Source of the DNA: Acidimicrobiaceae bacterium
Lineage (GTDB): Bacteria; Actinomycetota; Acidimicrobiia; Acidimicrobiales; RAAP-2
Direction of reading: 5' to 3'
Assembly (NCBI GenBank): GCA_027355725.1
Contig: DAIEHI010000181.1
Coordinates: forward strand, 1-37,694
DNA: 37,694 nucleotides
Shown here: positions 11,237-19,691 of the stretch, in pieces
How the letters are laid out: every line of letters begins with the position of its first letter
Position numbering within the stretch: the first letter of the stretch is position 1
Position numbers and translations under genes: made by a program
The notes under the pieces: model-generated
The model's database searches: none
The model's input: only the letters and a program-made list of their open reading frames with translations
What the model was told of the DNA's origin: nothing

Positions 11237-12926
11237 CCGATTCGGCCGCCGCGTCAACGCTGTCGAACAACTCCATGTGGCGAAGTGTCTTCTCACCGGC
11301 GCGCCTGAGCTTCTCCTTCAACGCCGTATTGGCGCGCGCGAGTGACACCGAGATGTGGTCCTCGGCCAGGTCGTCAATGACCTCGTCGAGAATGGCGAGC
11401 GCGGTGTAGTCAATGTCCGATATCGCAACCGCGTCGAGGATCACATGCTTGGTCTGGGGATACTTCTTCAACAGTGCGTGTAGTTCTCGGCGAAACACAT
11501 TCGCGTTGGCGAAAAAGAGGTCCTGGTCGAACAGCACCGCGAGTATGTGATCGACGCGCTCGACCGACTTCGCGTCATAGGGCTCCCAACTCGTCGAACC
11601 CCGACGCCGACCCATCTCGACCATCCGCGGCCGAGCCGAGCGCCAGGTCTGTTCCAAGATCGCGAGCCCGACCGCCATAGCGAGTCCGATCTCGACGCCG
11701 AGAAAGACAACACCGAGCCCGGCGAGTAACGACAGGATGAATTCGGCTCGGCTGCAATGCAGGATCGCTTTCATCTGACCGAGCTTGATGAGGCGCCCCG
11801 CGACGAAGAGCAGGACGCCGGCGAGGGCGCTGAGGGGGATGTCACGCGCGAAGGTCGCAAGCGGCGAGAGCGCGAGGGCCCCGATGGCCGCGGTGAAGCC
11901 GACCATCTTGGTGCGCCCACCCGCGAGTCGAGAGATCGTCGTGCGCGCCGGACTCGCGTCGACCGCGAACGATCCGAGGAGACCGGTCGCGACGTTGGCC
12001 AGTCCGATGCCGACAAAGTCACGGCTGAGATCGTCGGCCGCGCCAATCTCATCAGCCGACGTGCGCGACGACGCGGCGCTTTGGCTCATGATGACCACCA
12101 CCAAGGTGAGTGAGGTCGTGATCATCACGCTCCACTGGTGCACGCTGAACCAACGCAGGCGCCACGCGGGAAGTCCCACGACGACGGTACCGAGCTCTTG
12201 GACGCCGTGCGCACTGAGCGAGAAGAGTCCGACGAGCAGCGAGCTGAGCAGCACCGCTGCCAAGGCCCAGGGCAAGCGCGGGTTCACCCTCTCGCCGAGC
12301 AACATCACCCCAAGGGTGCCCAGGCCAATCACGAGGGACCAGCCGCTCGTGGCGTTGAGGTGCTGTGCGAGCGAGGTCAGTCGCTGGATGATCGAATCCC
12401 CACCAGAGGCGACGCCAAAGACCCGCGGGAGTTGGTGGACAATGATGATCACACCGATGCCACCGAGGAACCCGACGACAATCGGCGCCGAGAGGAAGTC
12501 CGCCAACCACCCCAGGCGAAGCAGCCCGATGATCGTCAAGATCACCCCGGTGATCAGAGCGGTCGCGGCGACCAGGGCGTAATACTGCGATGACGCGGGC
12601 AATGAGATGCTCACCAGTGCGACCGCGAAGAGTGGCGCGATCGTCGAATCCGCGCCGATCGACAGGATTGGATTCGAACCAACGAACGAGAACACCAGGG
12701 TCGCCGCGATAAAGGCGATCATCCCGGTGAACGCGGGGACGCCAGCGAGTTGCGCGGTGGCTAGTTGCTCAGGGATGGCGATGGCGAGCAGCGTGACGCC
12801 CGCGAGGAGTTGACCCGGGAGGTTCTCGCGCGTCAGTCCGGTGAACGTCTGGCCCAGGCCATGAGTGACGACACGTCGGCCAATGGGTGTTCGTTCGACG
12901 TCGTGCTTCTTGTTGTCGTGGCCCAT
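11229..12926 (-). CDS. SulP/SLC26-family anion transporter with STAS domain
   Basis: A 565-residue inner-membrane transporter. The N-terminal two thirds is strongly hydrophobic with ten or more predicted membrane segments, and the SulP signature region reads LAGVTLLAIAIPEQLATAQLAGVPAFTGM (about residues 38-66). The last 120 residues form a soluble STAS domain (HVILDAVAISDIDYTALAILDEVIDDL). Relatives carry sulfate, bicarbonate or dicarboxylates with protons or sodium; the anion here is not determinable. It is the third gene of a DEAD-helicase / PIG-L / SulP set on one strand, 32 bases after the PIG-L gene. The 3' end overlaps the convergent acetyltransferase. Confidence 0.92.
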   Translation of the reverse strand: MGHDNKKHDVERTPIGRRVVTHGLGQTFTGLTRENLPGQLLAGVTLLAIAIPEQLATAQLAGVPAFTGMIAFIAATLVFSFVGSNPILSIGADSTIAPLFAVALVSISLPASSQYYALVAATALITGVILTIIGLLRLGWLADFLSAPIVVGFLGGIGVIIIVHQLPRVFGVASGGDSIIQRLTSLAQHLNATSGWSLVIGLGTLGVMLLGERVNPRLPWALAAVLLSSLLVGLFSLSAHGVQELGTVVVGLPAWRLRWFSVHQWSVMITTSLTLVVVIMSQSAASSRTSADEIGAADDLSRDFVGIGLANVATGLLGSFAVDASPARTTISRLAGGRTKMVGFTAAIGALALSPLATFARDIPLSALAGVLLFVAGRLIKLGQMKAILHCSRAEFILSLLAGLGVVFLGVEIGLAMAVGLAILEQTWRSARPRMVEMGRRRGSTSWEPYDAKSVERVDHILAVLFDQDLFFANANVFRRELHALLKKYPQTKHVILDAVAISDIDYTALAILDEVIDDLAEDHISVSLARANTALKEKLRRAGEKTLRHMELFDSVDAAAESVK

Positions 12927-12958
12927 AGCGACACCCTACGACGCTCAAAAGCCGCGAC

Positions 12959-13702
12959 TTAGCTGGTCGAGACGACCCGGAAACCCTCGGCGAGACGACC
13001 CTTCGCAAGACCCGCGTTCTTCGCCGTCGTTCGCGCCCAGGTCCTCAACATGGGCTCAAGGTCTTCGCGCTCACCCACCTGACTCTCGTGCTTCGAGAGG
13101 GCCGCGAACTTGCGATCGAACTTCTTCGTGATGTCAACGACCATGGTTGGTTGCTGGCTCGACAACCAGACGACCCACACGGTGTGGGGCAAGTGACCTT
13201 CGTCGAGCAACTCGGGAAAGGCGTGGGGGTTACGCGCGTCGGGGTACACCGCACGCATCGTCGCCTCACCAGCGGCGAGGTGGTCGGGGTGACTTGCGTA
13301 GATGCGCTCCCAGTTGCGCTCGGGGTTCTGGGTGATCACCAGATCGGGCTTGTGTATCCGGATCACCCGTGAGATCTCGCGACGAAGATCGAGGGTTGGC
13401 TCGACCTGTCCGTCGGGCCAACGAAGGAACGTCAGGTTGGTGACGCCCACCTCGGCCGCCGCGGCCGTCTGTTCGGCTTCGCGCATGGCGGCGCGCTCGG
13501 CCTTTGAGAGCGTGGAGCCGTCACCGCCCGCGTCACCCGAGGTCACGAGGCAGTAGGCCACGTCAACGCCGTGCGACGTCAGGGTCGCAATGGTGCCGGC
13601 CGAGCCGAAGTCGATGTCGTCGGGGTGCGCCACCACCACGAGCGCACGCTTGATCGCCGGGTCGTACTTAAAGACCGGTAGGGAATCTTTCGAGCGGCTC
13701 AC
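12959..13702 (-). CDS. PIG-L/LmbE-family zinc deacetylase
   Basis: A 247-residue N-acetylglucosaminyl-type deacetylase or amidase. The zinc-binding AHPDDIDFGSAGTIA (about residues 22-36), the ITQNPERNW segment and the third-ligand region SHPDHLAAGEA are all present. Members include MshB and Mca of mycothiol metabolism and enzymes that deacetylate GlcNAc conjugates; this sequence is not clearly any one of them. The open frame reaches 13837, but the GTG at 13702 overlaps the DEAD-helicase stop as GTGA and leaves a normal N-terminus (SRSKDSLPVFKYDPAIKRAL), so translation is probably coupled. Confidence 0.9.
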   Translation of the reverse strand: MSRSKDSLPVFKYDPAIKRALVVVAHPDDIDFGSAGTIATLTSHGVDVAYCLVTSGDAGGDGSTLSKAERAAMREAEQTAAAAEVGVTNLTFLRWPDGQVEPTLDLRREISRVIRIHKPDLVITQNPERNWERIYASHPDHLAAGEATMRAVYPDARNPHAFPELLDEGHLPHTVWVVWLSSQQPTMVVDITKKFDRKFAALSKHESQVGEREDLEPMLRTWARTTAKNAGLAKGRLAEGFRVVSTS

Positions 13703-14949
13703 AGTGCCGAGGTCTCCTTGGTCGGGTCCCAGTTCGCGAGATCCTTCAGGCGAGGATCGTTGGAGAACACCTCGACGATCGGTCGCTTGAGCGCGAGGCG
13801 TCGCATGATGACCTCGGCTTCGATGATCTGGTTCCACAAGAGCAGTGAGACGACCACGCCCGTCGAACCGGCACGAGCGGTGCGGCCCGAGCGGTGCAGG
13901 TATGCCTTGTGGTCCTCGGGCGGGTCGAAGTGCATCACGCAGTCAACACCGTCGATGTGCAGTCCTCGCGCCGCGACGTCGGTCGCCACCAACACCGCCA
14001 ACTTGTCGGCCCCGAAGTCAGCCAGCGCCTTCTCGCGCTGGCTCTGACGGAGATCTCCGTGGATCGCTGCGGCGTCGACGCCCTCTTTTTGCAGCTGTTC
14101 CACCAGTCGGTCCGCGCCGCGCTTGGTGCGACAAAAGATGATGGTCTTGTCGAATGACTTACAGATGGTGGCCGCGACCTTGATCCGGTCCATCTGGTGG
14201 ACGTTCAAGAAGTGGTGCACCATCAACGACACCGTCTGGGTGTCACTCGCCACCTCGTGAAAGACGGGATCGGTGAGGTAGCGCTTGACGAGACGGTCGA
14301 CCGCACCATCGAGTGTTGCCGAGAACAGCAATGTCTGATGCGGGTGCTCGGCGATGCGGCGAAGGACCCATTCGACCTGGGGCATGAAGCCCATGTCGGC
14401 CATGCGGTCAGCCTCGTCGAGCACGAGCACGTCGAGGTTCTCGACGTTGAGCTCACCGCGGTCGCCGAGGTCGATCAAGCGACCTGGGGTCGCGATGATG
14501 ATGTCACAGCCCTTGCGAAGTGACTTCACCTGGCGCTCGATGTCGGCGCCGCCGTAGACGGCGTTCACGTGTAGTCCGAGGGCCTTGCCGAGCGGCTCGA
14601 GGACCTCGTGGACTTGGACCGCGAGCTCGCGCGTGGGCAGCAGCACGAGACCTCGAGGGCGAGCGGGTCCGGGCTCGGTGGTGTTGAGCGAGGTGCCGGC
14701 GGCGATGCGCTGGAGCATCGGGAGTCCGAAACCGAGCGTCTTACCTGATCCGGTCTTGGCCTTGCCGCAGATGTCGCGGCCGGCGAGGGCGTCGGCGATG
14801 GTCATTGCTTGGATTGGAAAGGCAGTGGTGATCCCCTGCTTTTCGAGGACGGCGCACAATTCTGCTTGTACGCCCAGCGCGACGAATGTTTTATTGGTGG
14901 CGTATGAGTCCTGTGACGACGTCACAGACTCGGGGCTTTCACTACTCAC
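13699..14949 (-). CDS. DEAD-box ATP-dependent RNA helicase
   Basis: A 416-residue DEAD-box helicase that remodels RNA using ATP. Motifs appear in order: Q motif (GITTAFPIQAMTI), I (AKTGSGKT), Ia (PTRELA), Ib (TPGR), II (VLDEADRM), III (SAT), IV (IIFCRTKRGAD), V (ATDVAARGLHI) and VI (HRSGRTARAG). It has the helicase core without the long basic tail of CsdA/DeaD, so it is nearest RhlE/RhlB-like proteins; I do not assign a symbol. It is the first gene of a three-gene unit with the PIG-L deacetylase and SulP transporter, and is divergent from bcp. Confidence 0.95.
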   Translation of the reverse strand: MSSESPESVTSSQDSYATNKTFVALGVQAELCAVLEKQGITTAFPIQAMTIADALAGRDICGKAKTGSGKTLGFGLPMLQRIAAGTSLNTTEPGPARPRGLVLLPTRELAVQVHEVLEPLGKALGLHVNAVYGGADIERQVKSLRKGCDIIIATPGRLIDLGDRGELNVENLDVLVLDEADRMADMGFMPQVEWVLRRIAEHPHQTLLFSATLDGAVDRLVKRYLTDPVFHEVASDTQTVSLMVHHFLNVHQMDRIKVAATICKSFDKTIIFCRTKRGADRLVEQLQKEGVDAAAIHGDLRQSQREKALADFGADKLAVLVATDVAARGLHIDGVDCVMHFDPPEDHKAYLHRSGRTARAGSTGVVVSLLLWNQIIEAEVIMRRLALKRPIVEVFSNDPRLKDLANWDPTKETSAL

Positions 14950-15076
14950 GGGACAACGGTCTTTTCTCGGTTGGACCCGGAACCGGCGTTCGAAAGTGTG
15001 GGCCCAAGCTACTCATGGAGCTTCTCTCGTAGTCTACGTGAGAGAGTTCGCCTCGAATCACTAGTGAAGGAGCACC

Positions 15077-15541
15077 ATGGCACGACTTGAAGTTGGTACG
15101 AAAGCCCCCGCATTCACACTCTTGAACCACGATGGTGCCAAGGTCGCTTTGAAGGACTTCGCGGGTGAGCGCGTTGTCCTGTACTTCTATCCCGCCGACG
15201 ACACACCTGGGTGCACCAAAGAAGCCTGCCAGTTCAATGATGAACTGAGCGCCTTTAAGGATCTCGGCGTGAGGGTGCTCGGCGTCTCACCCGACGGGGC
15301 CACTAAGCACGTGGCGTTTCGCCAGAAGTACGGCCTCGAGTTCGACTTGTTGAGCGACCCCGACAAGAAGGTCATGGAGAAGTACGGCGCGTTCGGGGAA
15401 AAGATGATGTATGGCAAGAAGGTGCTCGGCGTCATTCGCTCGACCTTCCTCATTGGACCAACGGGCAAGATCGAGCGAGCCTGGTACGCGGTGCGCGCCG
15501 ACGGTCACGCCGCCAAAGTCCTCGCCGCACTCGAAAGCTGA
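15077..15541 (+). CDS. bcp: Thioredoxin-dependent peroxiredoxin, Bcp/PrxQ type
   Basis: A 154-residue atypical 2-Cys peroxiredoxin that reduces hydrogen peroxide and organic hydroperoxides. The peroxidatic cysteine lies in DDTPGCTKEACQF, with the second cysteine five residues later as in the Bcp class. Conserved elements also include GVSPDGATKHVAFRQKYGL and a late arginine in GVIRSTFLIGPTGKI. The ATG is preceded by AAGGAG at good spacing. It is divergent from the helicase operon across 127 bases and has no other gene in its unit. Confidence 0.95.
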   Translation: MARLEVGTKAPAFTLLNHDGAKVALKDFAGERVVLYFYPADDTPGCTKEACQFNDELSAFKDLGVRVLGVSPDGATKHVAFRQKYGLEFDLLSDPDKKVMEKYGAFGEKMMYGKKVLGVIRSTFLIGPTGKIERAWYAVRADGHAAKVLAALES

Positions 15542-15583
15542 TCGACAAACGAGACGTGAAACTCGCGTCGAGCGCTCCGCGTC

Positions 15584-15973
15584 TCAGATGCGTATCGAGC
15601 CGTCCTCGAGGATCTCCCAGCCGGGATTGTGGGCTACTTCCCAGACGTAACCCTCAGGGTCGCTGAACGCACCCGAATAGCCTCCCCACTCGGTCTGGGC
15701 AGCCGTGCGCACGATGGTCGCGCCCTCGCGCTTCGCGTGCGCGAGCACCTCATCGACCTCCTCGGGCGTTCGAACATTATGGGCGAGTTCCACCCCCGCA
15801 GCCCCATGACCACCCAAGGCGCTCCAGAGGCCGAACACCATTGCGCCCGCCTGGAAGAAGCACACCTCATCGTCGGGCTGTTGTGCCCCACCCCAACCGA
15901 GCGCCTCATAGAAGGCGCGTGCCCTCGCCACATCGCGGACCCCAAGAGTGATGAGACTGATGCGCTGTTCCAT
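15584..15973 (-). CDS. VOC (glyoxalase/bleomycin-resistance fold) protein
   Basis: A 129-residue protein with two vicinal-oxygen-chelate modules. The first starts at ISLITLGVRDVARARAFYEALGW, and the second ends in GAFSDPEGYVWEVAHNPGW, a common ending in this family. Such proteins include glyoxalases, dioxygenases and binding proteins, and nothing here narrows the function. It is convergent with bcp across 42 bases. The gap contains a 6-base inverted repeat (15551-15556 and 15580-15585) but no T-run. Confidence 0.85.
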   Translation of the reverse strand: MEQRISLITLGVRDVARARAFYEALGWGGAQQPDDEVCFFQAGAMVFGLWSALGGHGAAGVELAHNVRTPEEVDEVLAHAKREGATIVRTAAQTEWGGYSGAFSDPEGYVWEVAHNPGWEILEDGSIRI

Positions 15974-16093
15974 GAGCGAAGACTACGCCTCGACTCGTTC
16001 AACTGCAGTGGGTTGTGAGACCCGACCGAGCCTCACGTGCATCGAACGCACCTGGCAACTTGATCGGCAATTCCACGCGAAGTGGTGATATAG

Positions 16094-16114
16094 TTATTAT
16101 GTCATTATAAAGAC
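16094..16114. promoter_or_regulatory. AT-rich promoter/operator of the aminotransferase operon
   Basis: A sharply AT-rich stretch directly upstream of the aminotransferase start. It contains TATTAT (16095-16100) as a possible -10 element and the 11-mer CATTATAAAGA (16103-16113). The same 11-mer occurs at 29066-29076, in the promoter region of the transporter operon. Bases 16094-16110 also form an imperfect 17-base palindrome with 14 of 17 positions symmetric. A site here would cover the -10 region or transcription start, as expected for a repressor. I infer binding by the GntR-family protein of this locus. Confidence 0.5.
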
Positions 16115-16125
16115 CTAGGGGAAAC

Positions 16126-17484
16126 ATGACCAGCGAGTTCATCCATCCAGAGCGCTACGCGAAATCCGCCGAACTCTACGCAAAGGCTCTCAAAGTCATT
16201 CCTGGTGGCGTCAACAGCACCGCCCGGGCTGCGTTCTCGGGCTGGGAACCACACCCGATCTTCGTCGACCACGGCGAGGGCTCGCACTTGATCGACGTCG
16301 ATGGCAATACCTACATTGACTACCTTCTCGGACTCGGACCCATGCTCCTCGGCCACCGTCCGGCGTCGGTGACGCGTGCAGTGGTCGAACGCATCGAGAG
16401 CGCGGGCACGGTGTTCGCCCTGCCGAGCGAAGCAGAGATCGAATTGGCCCAAGGAATCGCCGAGGTGATCCCAAGCGTCGACACACTGCGCATCGTCAAC
16501 AGCGGCACCGAAGGCGTCCTTTACAGCCTGCGCCTCGCGCGGGCCTTCACCGGACGCAAGAAGATTGTTCGCTTCGAAGGTCAATACCACGGTTTCTCTG
16601 ACGCGATCTACTGGTCCAAGCACCCCGACCTCGCGCACGCGGGCACCGACGAGCGTCCGCGCGCCCTGCCCCAAGGGCCAGGGGTCCCAGCTGAGATGGG
16701 AGAGTCGCTGATCATCGCCCAATGGAACGACCTCGCGATGATCGAACGCATCTTCGAAGAGCACCCTGACGAGATCGCGGCGATCATCACTGAGCCCATC
16801 ATGTGCAACACCGGATGCATCTTGCCACTCGAGGGTTACCTCGAGGGCCTTCGAGAGATCACGACGCGCTACGGGGCGTTGCTGATCTTCGATGAGGTCA
16901 TCACGGGCTTTCGCATCGCCCTCGGTGGAGCTCAGGAGGCGCTCGGGGTCACCCCGGACCTCACCATCATGGCCAAGGGACTTGGCGGAGGATTCCCCGT
17001 CGCCGCGCTCGGCGGTCGTCGCGACATCATGGACCTCGCGAGCGACGGCCGGGTTTCGATCGCTGGCACCTACTCCGGCAACACCATCGCCGTTTCATCG
17101 GCGCTGGCGTCGCTTCGCTACTTGAAGAACGAGGCGTCCTACGAGGACCTCTATCGGCGTTCGGACCGTCTGCGCGACGGGCTCGGTCAGCTGCTACGCG
17201 ACAAGTCCATCGAGGGATCGGTGATTGGCATGGGTCCGGTGTACCAGGTCTGGTTCGCCGACTCCGAGATCAACACCTACCGCGACGCCGCACGCCACGC
17301 TCGAGCCGACCTGTTTCGCATTTGGTGGGAAGAGATGCTCGATCGAGGTGTGCTCTTTCACCCCGGGCACCTCGAGAATCTCTTCTTGTCGTTCGCGCAC
17401 TCTGACGCCGATATCGACGCCACGCTCGAACGCGCGGACGCGAGTCTCGACGCGCTGGTGGCCCGAAGCCGTGCCACGCTCTAG
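16126..17484 (+). CDS. Class III PLP aminotransferase, glutamate-1-semialdehyde-aminomutase-like
   Basis: A 452-residue fold-type I PLP enzyme. Conserved pieces are the N-terminal KVIPGGVNSTARAAF, the cofactor-phosphate segment NSGTEGVLYSLRLARAFTGR, IVRFEGQYHGFSD, the PLP-ring aspartate in LLIFDEVITGFR, and the Schiff-base lysine in MAKGLGGGFPVAALGG. HemL proteins are the nearest well-known relatives, but this gene heads a catabolic operon and has no heme neighbours. Characterised HemL-like enzymes also include D-phenylglycine and beta-phenylalanine aminotransferases, which suggests an unusual D- or beta-amino substrate. The ATG is preceded by AGGGG. The FGGY kinase follows after 21 bases. 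Confidence 0.88.
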   Translation: MTSEFIHPERYAKSAELYAKALKVIPGGVNSTARAAFSGWEPHPIFVDHGEGSHLIDVDGNTYIDYLLGLGPMLLGHRPASVTRAVVERIESAGTVFALPSEAEIELAQGIAEVIPSVDTLRIVNSGTEGVLYSLRLARAFTGRKKIVRFEGQYHGFSDAIYWSKHPDLAHAGTDERPRALPQGPGVPAEMGESLIIAQWNDLAMIERIFEEHPDEIAAIITEPIMCNTGCILPLEGYLEGLREITTRYGALLIFDEVITGFRIALGGAQEALGVTPDLTIMAKGLGGGFPVAALGGRRDIMDLASDGRVSIAGTYSGNTIAVSSALASLRYLKNEASYEDLYRRSDRLRDGLGQLLRDKSIEGSVIGMGPVYQVWFADSEINTYRDAARHARADLFRIWWEEMLDRGVLFHPGHLENLFLSFAHSDADIDATLERADASLDALVARSRATL

Positions 17485-17505
17485 CGCTCAACATACATTG
17501 AGACA

Positions 17506-18987
17506 GTGAGCACACCAACGCGCATCCTCGCCATTGACCTCGGTACGTCACGGGTGAAAGTCGGCCTGGTTGACGAACGCCTGGTGACGATTGCCGCCTC
17601 CTCGCACACCTACCCGACGATGACCAGCGTCCTCGGCATGGCTGAGCAGCGCACCAACGACTGGTTGGATGCCATTCGTGCAGCCACTAGTTCGGTCCTA
17701 GCGAGTGAACCGTCGACGCGGATTGACGCCGTTGTCCTCACCGCACAGATGCCCACGTTGGTGGCGCTGGACGCTGACGCGAATCCAATAGGAAACGCCG
17801 TCACCTGGCAGGACTCACGCGCCGACGCTCTCGTGCTCGACCTCCTCGACGAGGTCGCGCGCAGACGCGTTCACGAAGTCGCTGGTACGCCCATCGACGG
17901 ACGCTACATCGTTCCCATGCATCTCCTGCGCAGTGCCGAGTCCGCGTATCAGCCCGCGAAGATACTCTCGGCGAAGGACTACCTCTACTTCGTCCTCACT
18001 TCAGAACTGGTCACCGATCCGTCAACGGCCTCGGGATTCGCCACGCTCGACCTCGCCTCAGGCGAGTGGAGCGAGGAGCTGACCCGACTGTGGGGAATGG
18101 ACGAGGGACTCTTGCCCCGAGTGGTCGACGCTCAGCACGTCGCTGAACTCACCGGCCAGGGTGCAGCCCTGTTGGCGGGGGTGGCGCCGGGCACCCCGGT
18201 CGTGGTGGGTGCTGCGGACTCGGTGTGCGCACACCACTTCATCACGACGATCTTCAAAGACTCGGTGTCAGTCATCGACGGTTCCTCCACCGTCATCATG
18301 GCAACGATGCCCGAAGCCACGTCCTTTGACGGTGACGTCCTCATCACCCCACTCGTGGAGACCTCAACCTTCGCCGCAGAGACGGACCTGCTCGCCACGG
18401 GATCGTCGGTTGGATGGCTCGCGCACCTGCTCGCAGTGACGCCCGACGAACTCGAAGAATTGGCCCTCACCAATCCGCGCCCCAGCGACAACGAAGTCAT
18501 CTTCCTGCCTTATCTCGCTGGAGGTGAGCAGGGTGTCATCTGGAGGTCGGATCTGACCGGTTCCATCGGCGGGCTCTCGCTCAGTTCTTCGCGAGCAGAC
18601 CTCGCGCTGGCCCTGTTCGAAGGCATCGCCATCGAGACGGTGCGTTGCATTCAGATGCTCGGGCGTTCGCGTGCGATTCGCCACGTCGTGAGCGTGAACG
18701 GTCCGCGCAGCCGCCACCTCGGAGCATCACTTCTCGCGTCACTGCTCGACGTTGACGTCCTCGCACTCGCCCAGCAGAGTCCCTCGCTACTCGGCGCGGC
18801 CCTCATCGCCCTTGAACAGATCAGTGACGTCGAGCCCGGTCAGAGGGTCGACGCAGCGGCGTTGCTGAGCGAGATACCCGCTCTCGAACCCGCCTACCAC
18901 GACGCGCTCGCGCGAAAAGCCGCTCGCTATCTCAGTGTCGCCGCCGTCTCGAATGAAACCCATCCGCCACGAAAGGATCTCGCGTGA
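17506..18987 (+). CDS. FGGY-family carbohydrate kinase
   Basis: A 493-residue sugar kinase with two actin-like domains. The N-terminal phosphate motif is ILAIDLGTSRVKVGLVDE, the sugar-contact segment is VTWQDSRADAL, and the ATP-domain element GAADSVCAHHF supplies the likely catalytic aspartate. It resembles xylulokinase and gluconokinase in layout, but the substrate cannot be assigned from sequence. The gene starts with GTG, and its TGA overlaps the nagB GTG start as GTGA. Translational coupling to a glucosamine-6-phosphate deaminase hints that its product may be an amino-sugar phosphate or feed the same pool; that is inference. Confidence 0.9.
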   Translation: MSTPTRILAIDLGTSRVKVGLVDERLVTIAASSHTYPTMTSVLGMAEQRTNDWLDAIRAATSSVLASEPSTRIDAVVLTAQMPTLVALDADANPIGNAVTWQDSRADALVLDLLDEVARRRVHEVAGTPIDGRYIVPMHLLRSAESAYQPAKILSAKDYLYFVLTSELVTDPSTASGFATLDLASGEWSEELTRLWGMDEGLLPRVVDAQHVAELTGQGAALLAGVAPGTPVVVGAADSVCAHHFITTIFKDSVSVIDGSSTVIMATMPEATSFDGDVLITPLVETSTFAAETDLLATGSSVGWLAHLLAVTPDELEELALTNPRPSDNEVIFLPYLAGGEQGVIWRSDLTGSIGGLSLSSSRADLALALFEGIAIETVRCIQMLGRSRAIRHVVSVNGPRSRHLGASLLASLLDVDVLALAQQSPSLLGAALIALEQISDVEPGQRVDAAALLSEIPALEPAYHDALARKAARYLSVAAVSNETHPPRKDLA

Positions 18988-19691
18988 AATTGATCACCAC
19001 CGAGAGTCACGAAGAGTTCGCCACCATGGCGGCGTCGATCGTCATGCGCAAGGTAGCTGAGAAGCCCGACCTCGCGCTGACCCTACCCACCGGCAGTACG
19101 CCCCTCGGTCTCTATGAGGTGCTGCGGCGCGCCGAGAGGGGTGGCGATTTCTCACTCGAGCGAGCCAGCGTCTTCATGCTCGACGAGTACCTCGACCTGC
19201 CCTCGTACCCCGAAGGAAGCTTCGTTGCGTTCCTGCGTGAGAACCTGGGTGAGGTCATCTTCAACGGCTCGACGAAGCTCGCCACGATCAATCCGAGTGA
19301 CCGCCCAGATGACTACGACCGTGCCCTTGACGCCGCCAACGGTCTCGACCTCGCGGTGGTGGGCGTTGGAGGTAACGGTCACGTCGGATTCAACGAACCT
19401 GGCGATGACCTCGGTGCGCGCACCCACGTCGTTGACCTGCACGACGACACCCTCGAGGCGAACTTCGCCGACGTGGCACGAGAGGAGCGACCGACCCGGG
19501 CAATCACGATTGGGATGGCCGACCTTCGAAGCGCACGCTCGATGTTGATGTTGGTATCGGGGTCGAACAAGCATGCGGTCGCTGAACTGCTCGCGGCCGG
19601 CATCATCGATGACCGGGTGCCCGCGACACACCTCTTGGACCACGACGACCTCACCATTGTGATGTCGGGCGAACTGCTGCGAGGGGTCTAG
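18984..19691 (+). CDS. nagB: Glucosamine-6-phosphate deaminase (NagB type)
   Basis: A 235-residue NagB-fold isomerase/deaminase that would convert glucosamine-6-phosphate to fructose-6-phosphate and ammonia. Diagnostic segments are LPTGSTPLGLYEVL, the catalytic FMLDEYLDLP, and GVGGNGHVGFNEPG with the active-site His and Glu. Asn replaces the Asp of the E. coli enzyme in the GDGH position; I recall Asn there in Gram-positive NagB proteins, so this need not mean loss of function. The ending ATHLLDHDDLTIVMSGELL fits the family. It is the last gene of the operon, and its TAG overlaps the stop of convergent gntR within CTAG. Confidence 0.88.
   Translation: MKLITTESHEEFATMAASIVMRKVAEKPDLALTLPTGSTPLGLYEVLRRAERGGDFSLERASVFMLDEYLDLPSYPEGSFVAFLRENLGEVIFNGSTKLATINPSDRPDDYDRALDAANGLDLAVVGVGGNGHVGFNEPGDDLGARTHVVDLHDDTLEANFADVAREERPTRAITIGMADLRSARSMLMLVSGSNKHAVAELLAAGIIDDRVPATHLLDHDDLTIVMSGELLRGV

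Noticed and set aside
12664..12682. GGATTCGAACC resembling a tRNA T-loop on the minus strand
   Set aside because: It encodes part of the SulP membrane domain (GSNPIL) in a well-conserved frame, and no acceptor or anticodon arm surrounds it.
15551..15585. GAGACG/CGTCTC stem between bcp and the VOC gene as a two-way terminator
   Set aside because: Only a 6-base stem with a long loop, no T-run, and it reaches into the VOC stop codon.
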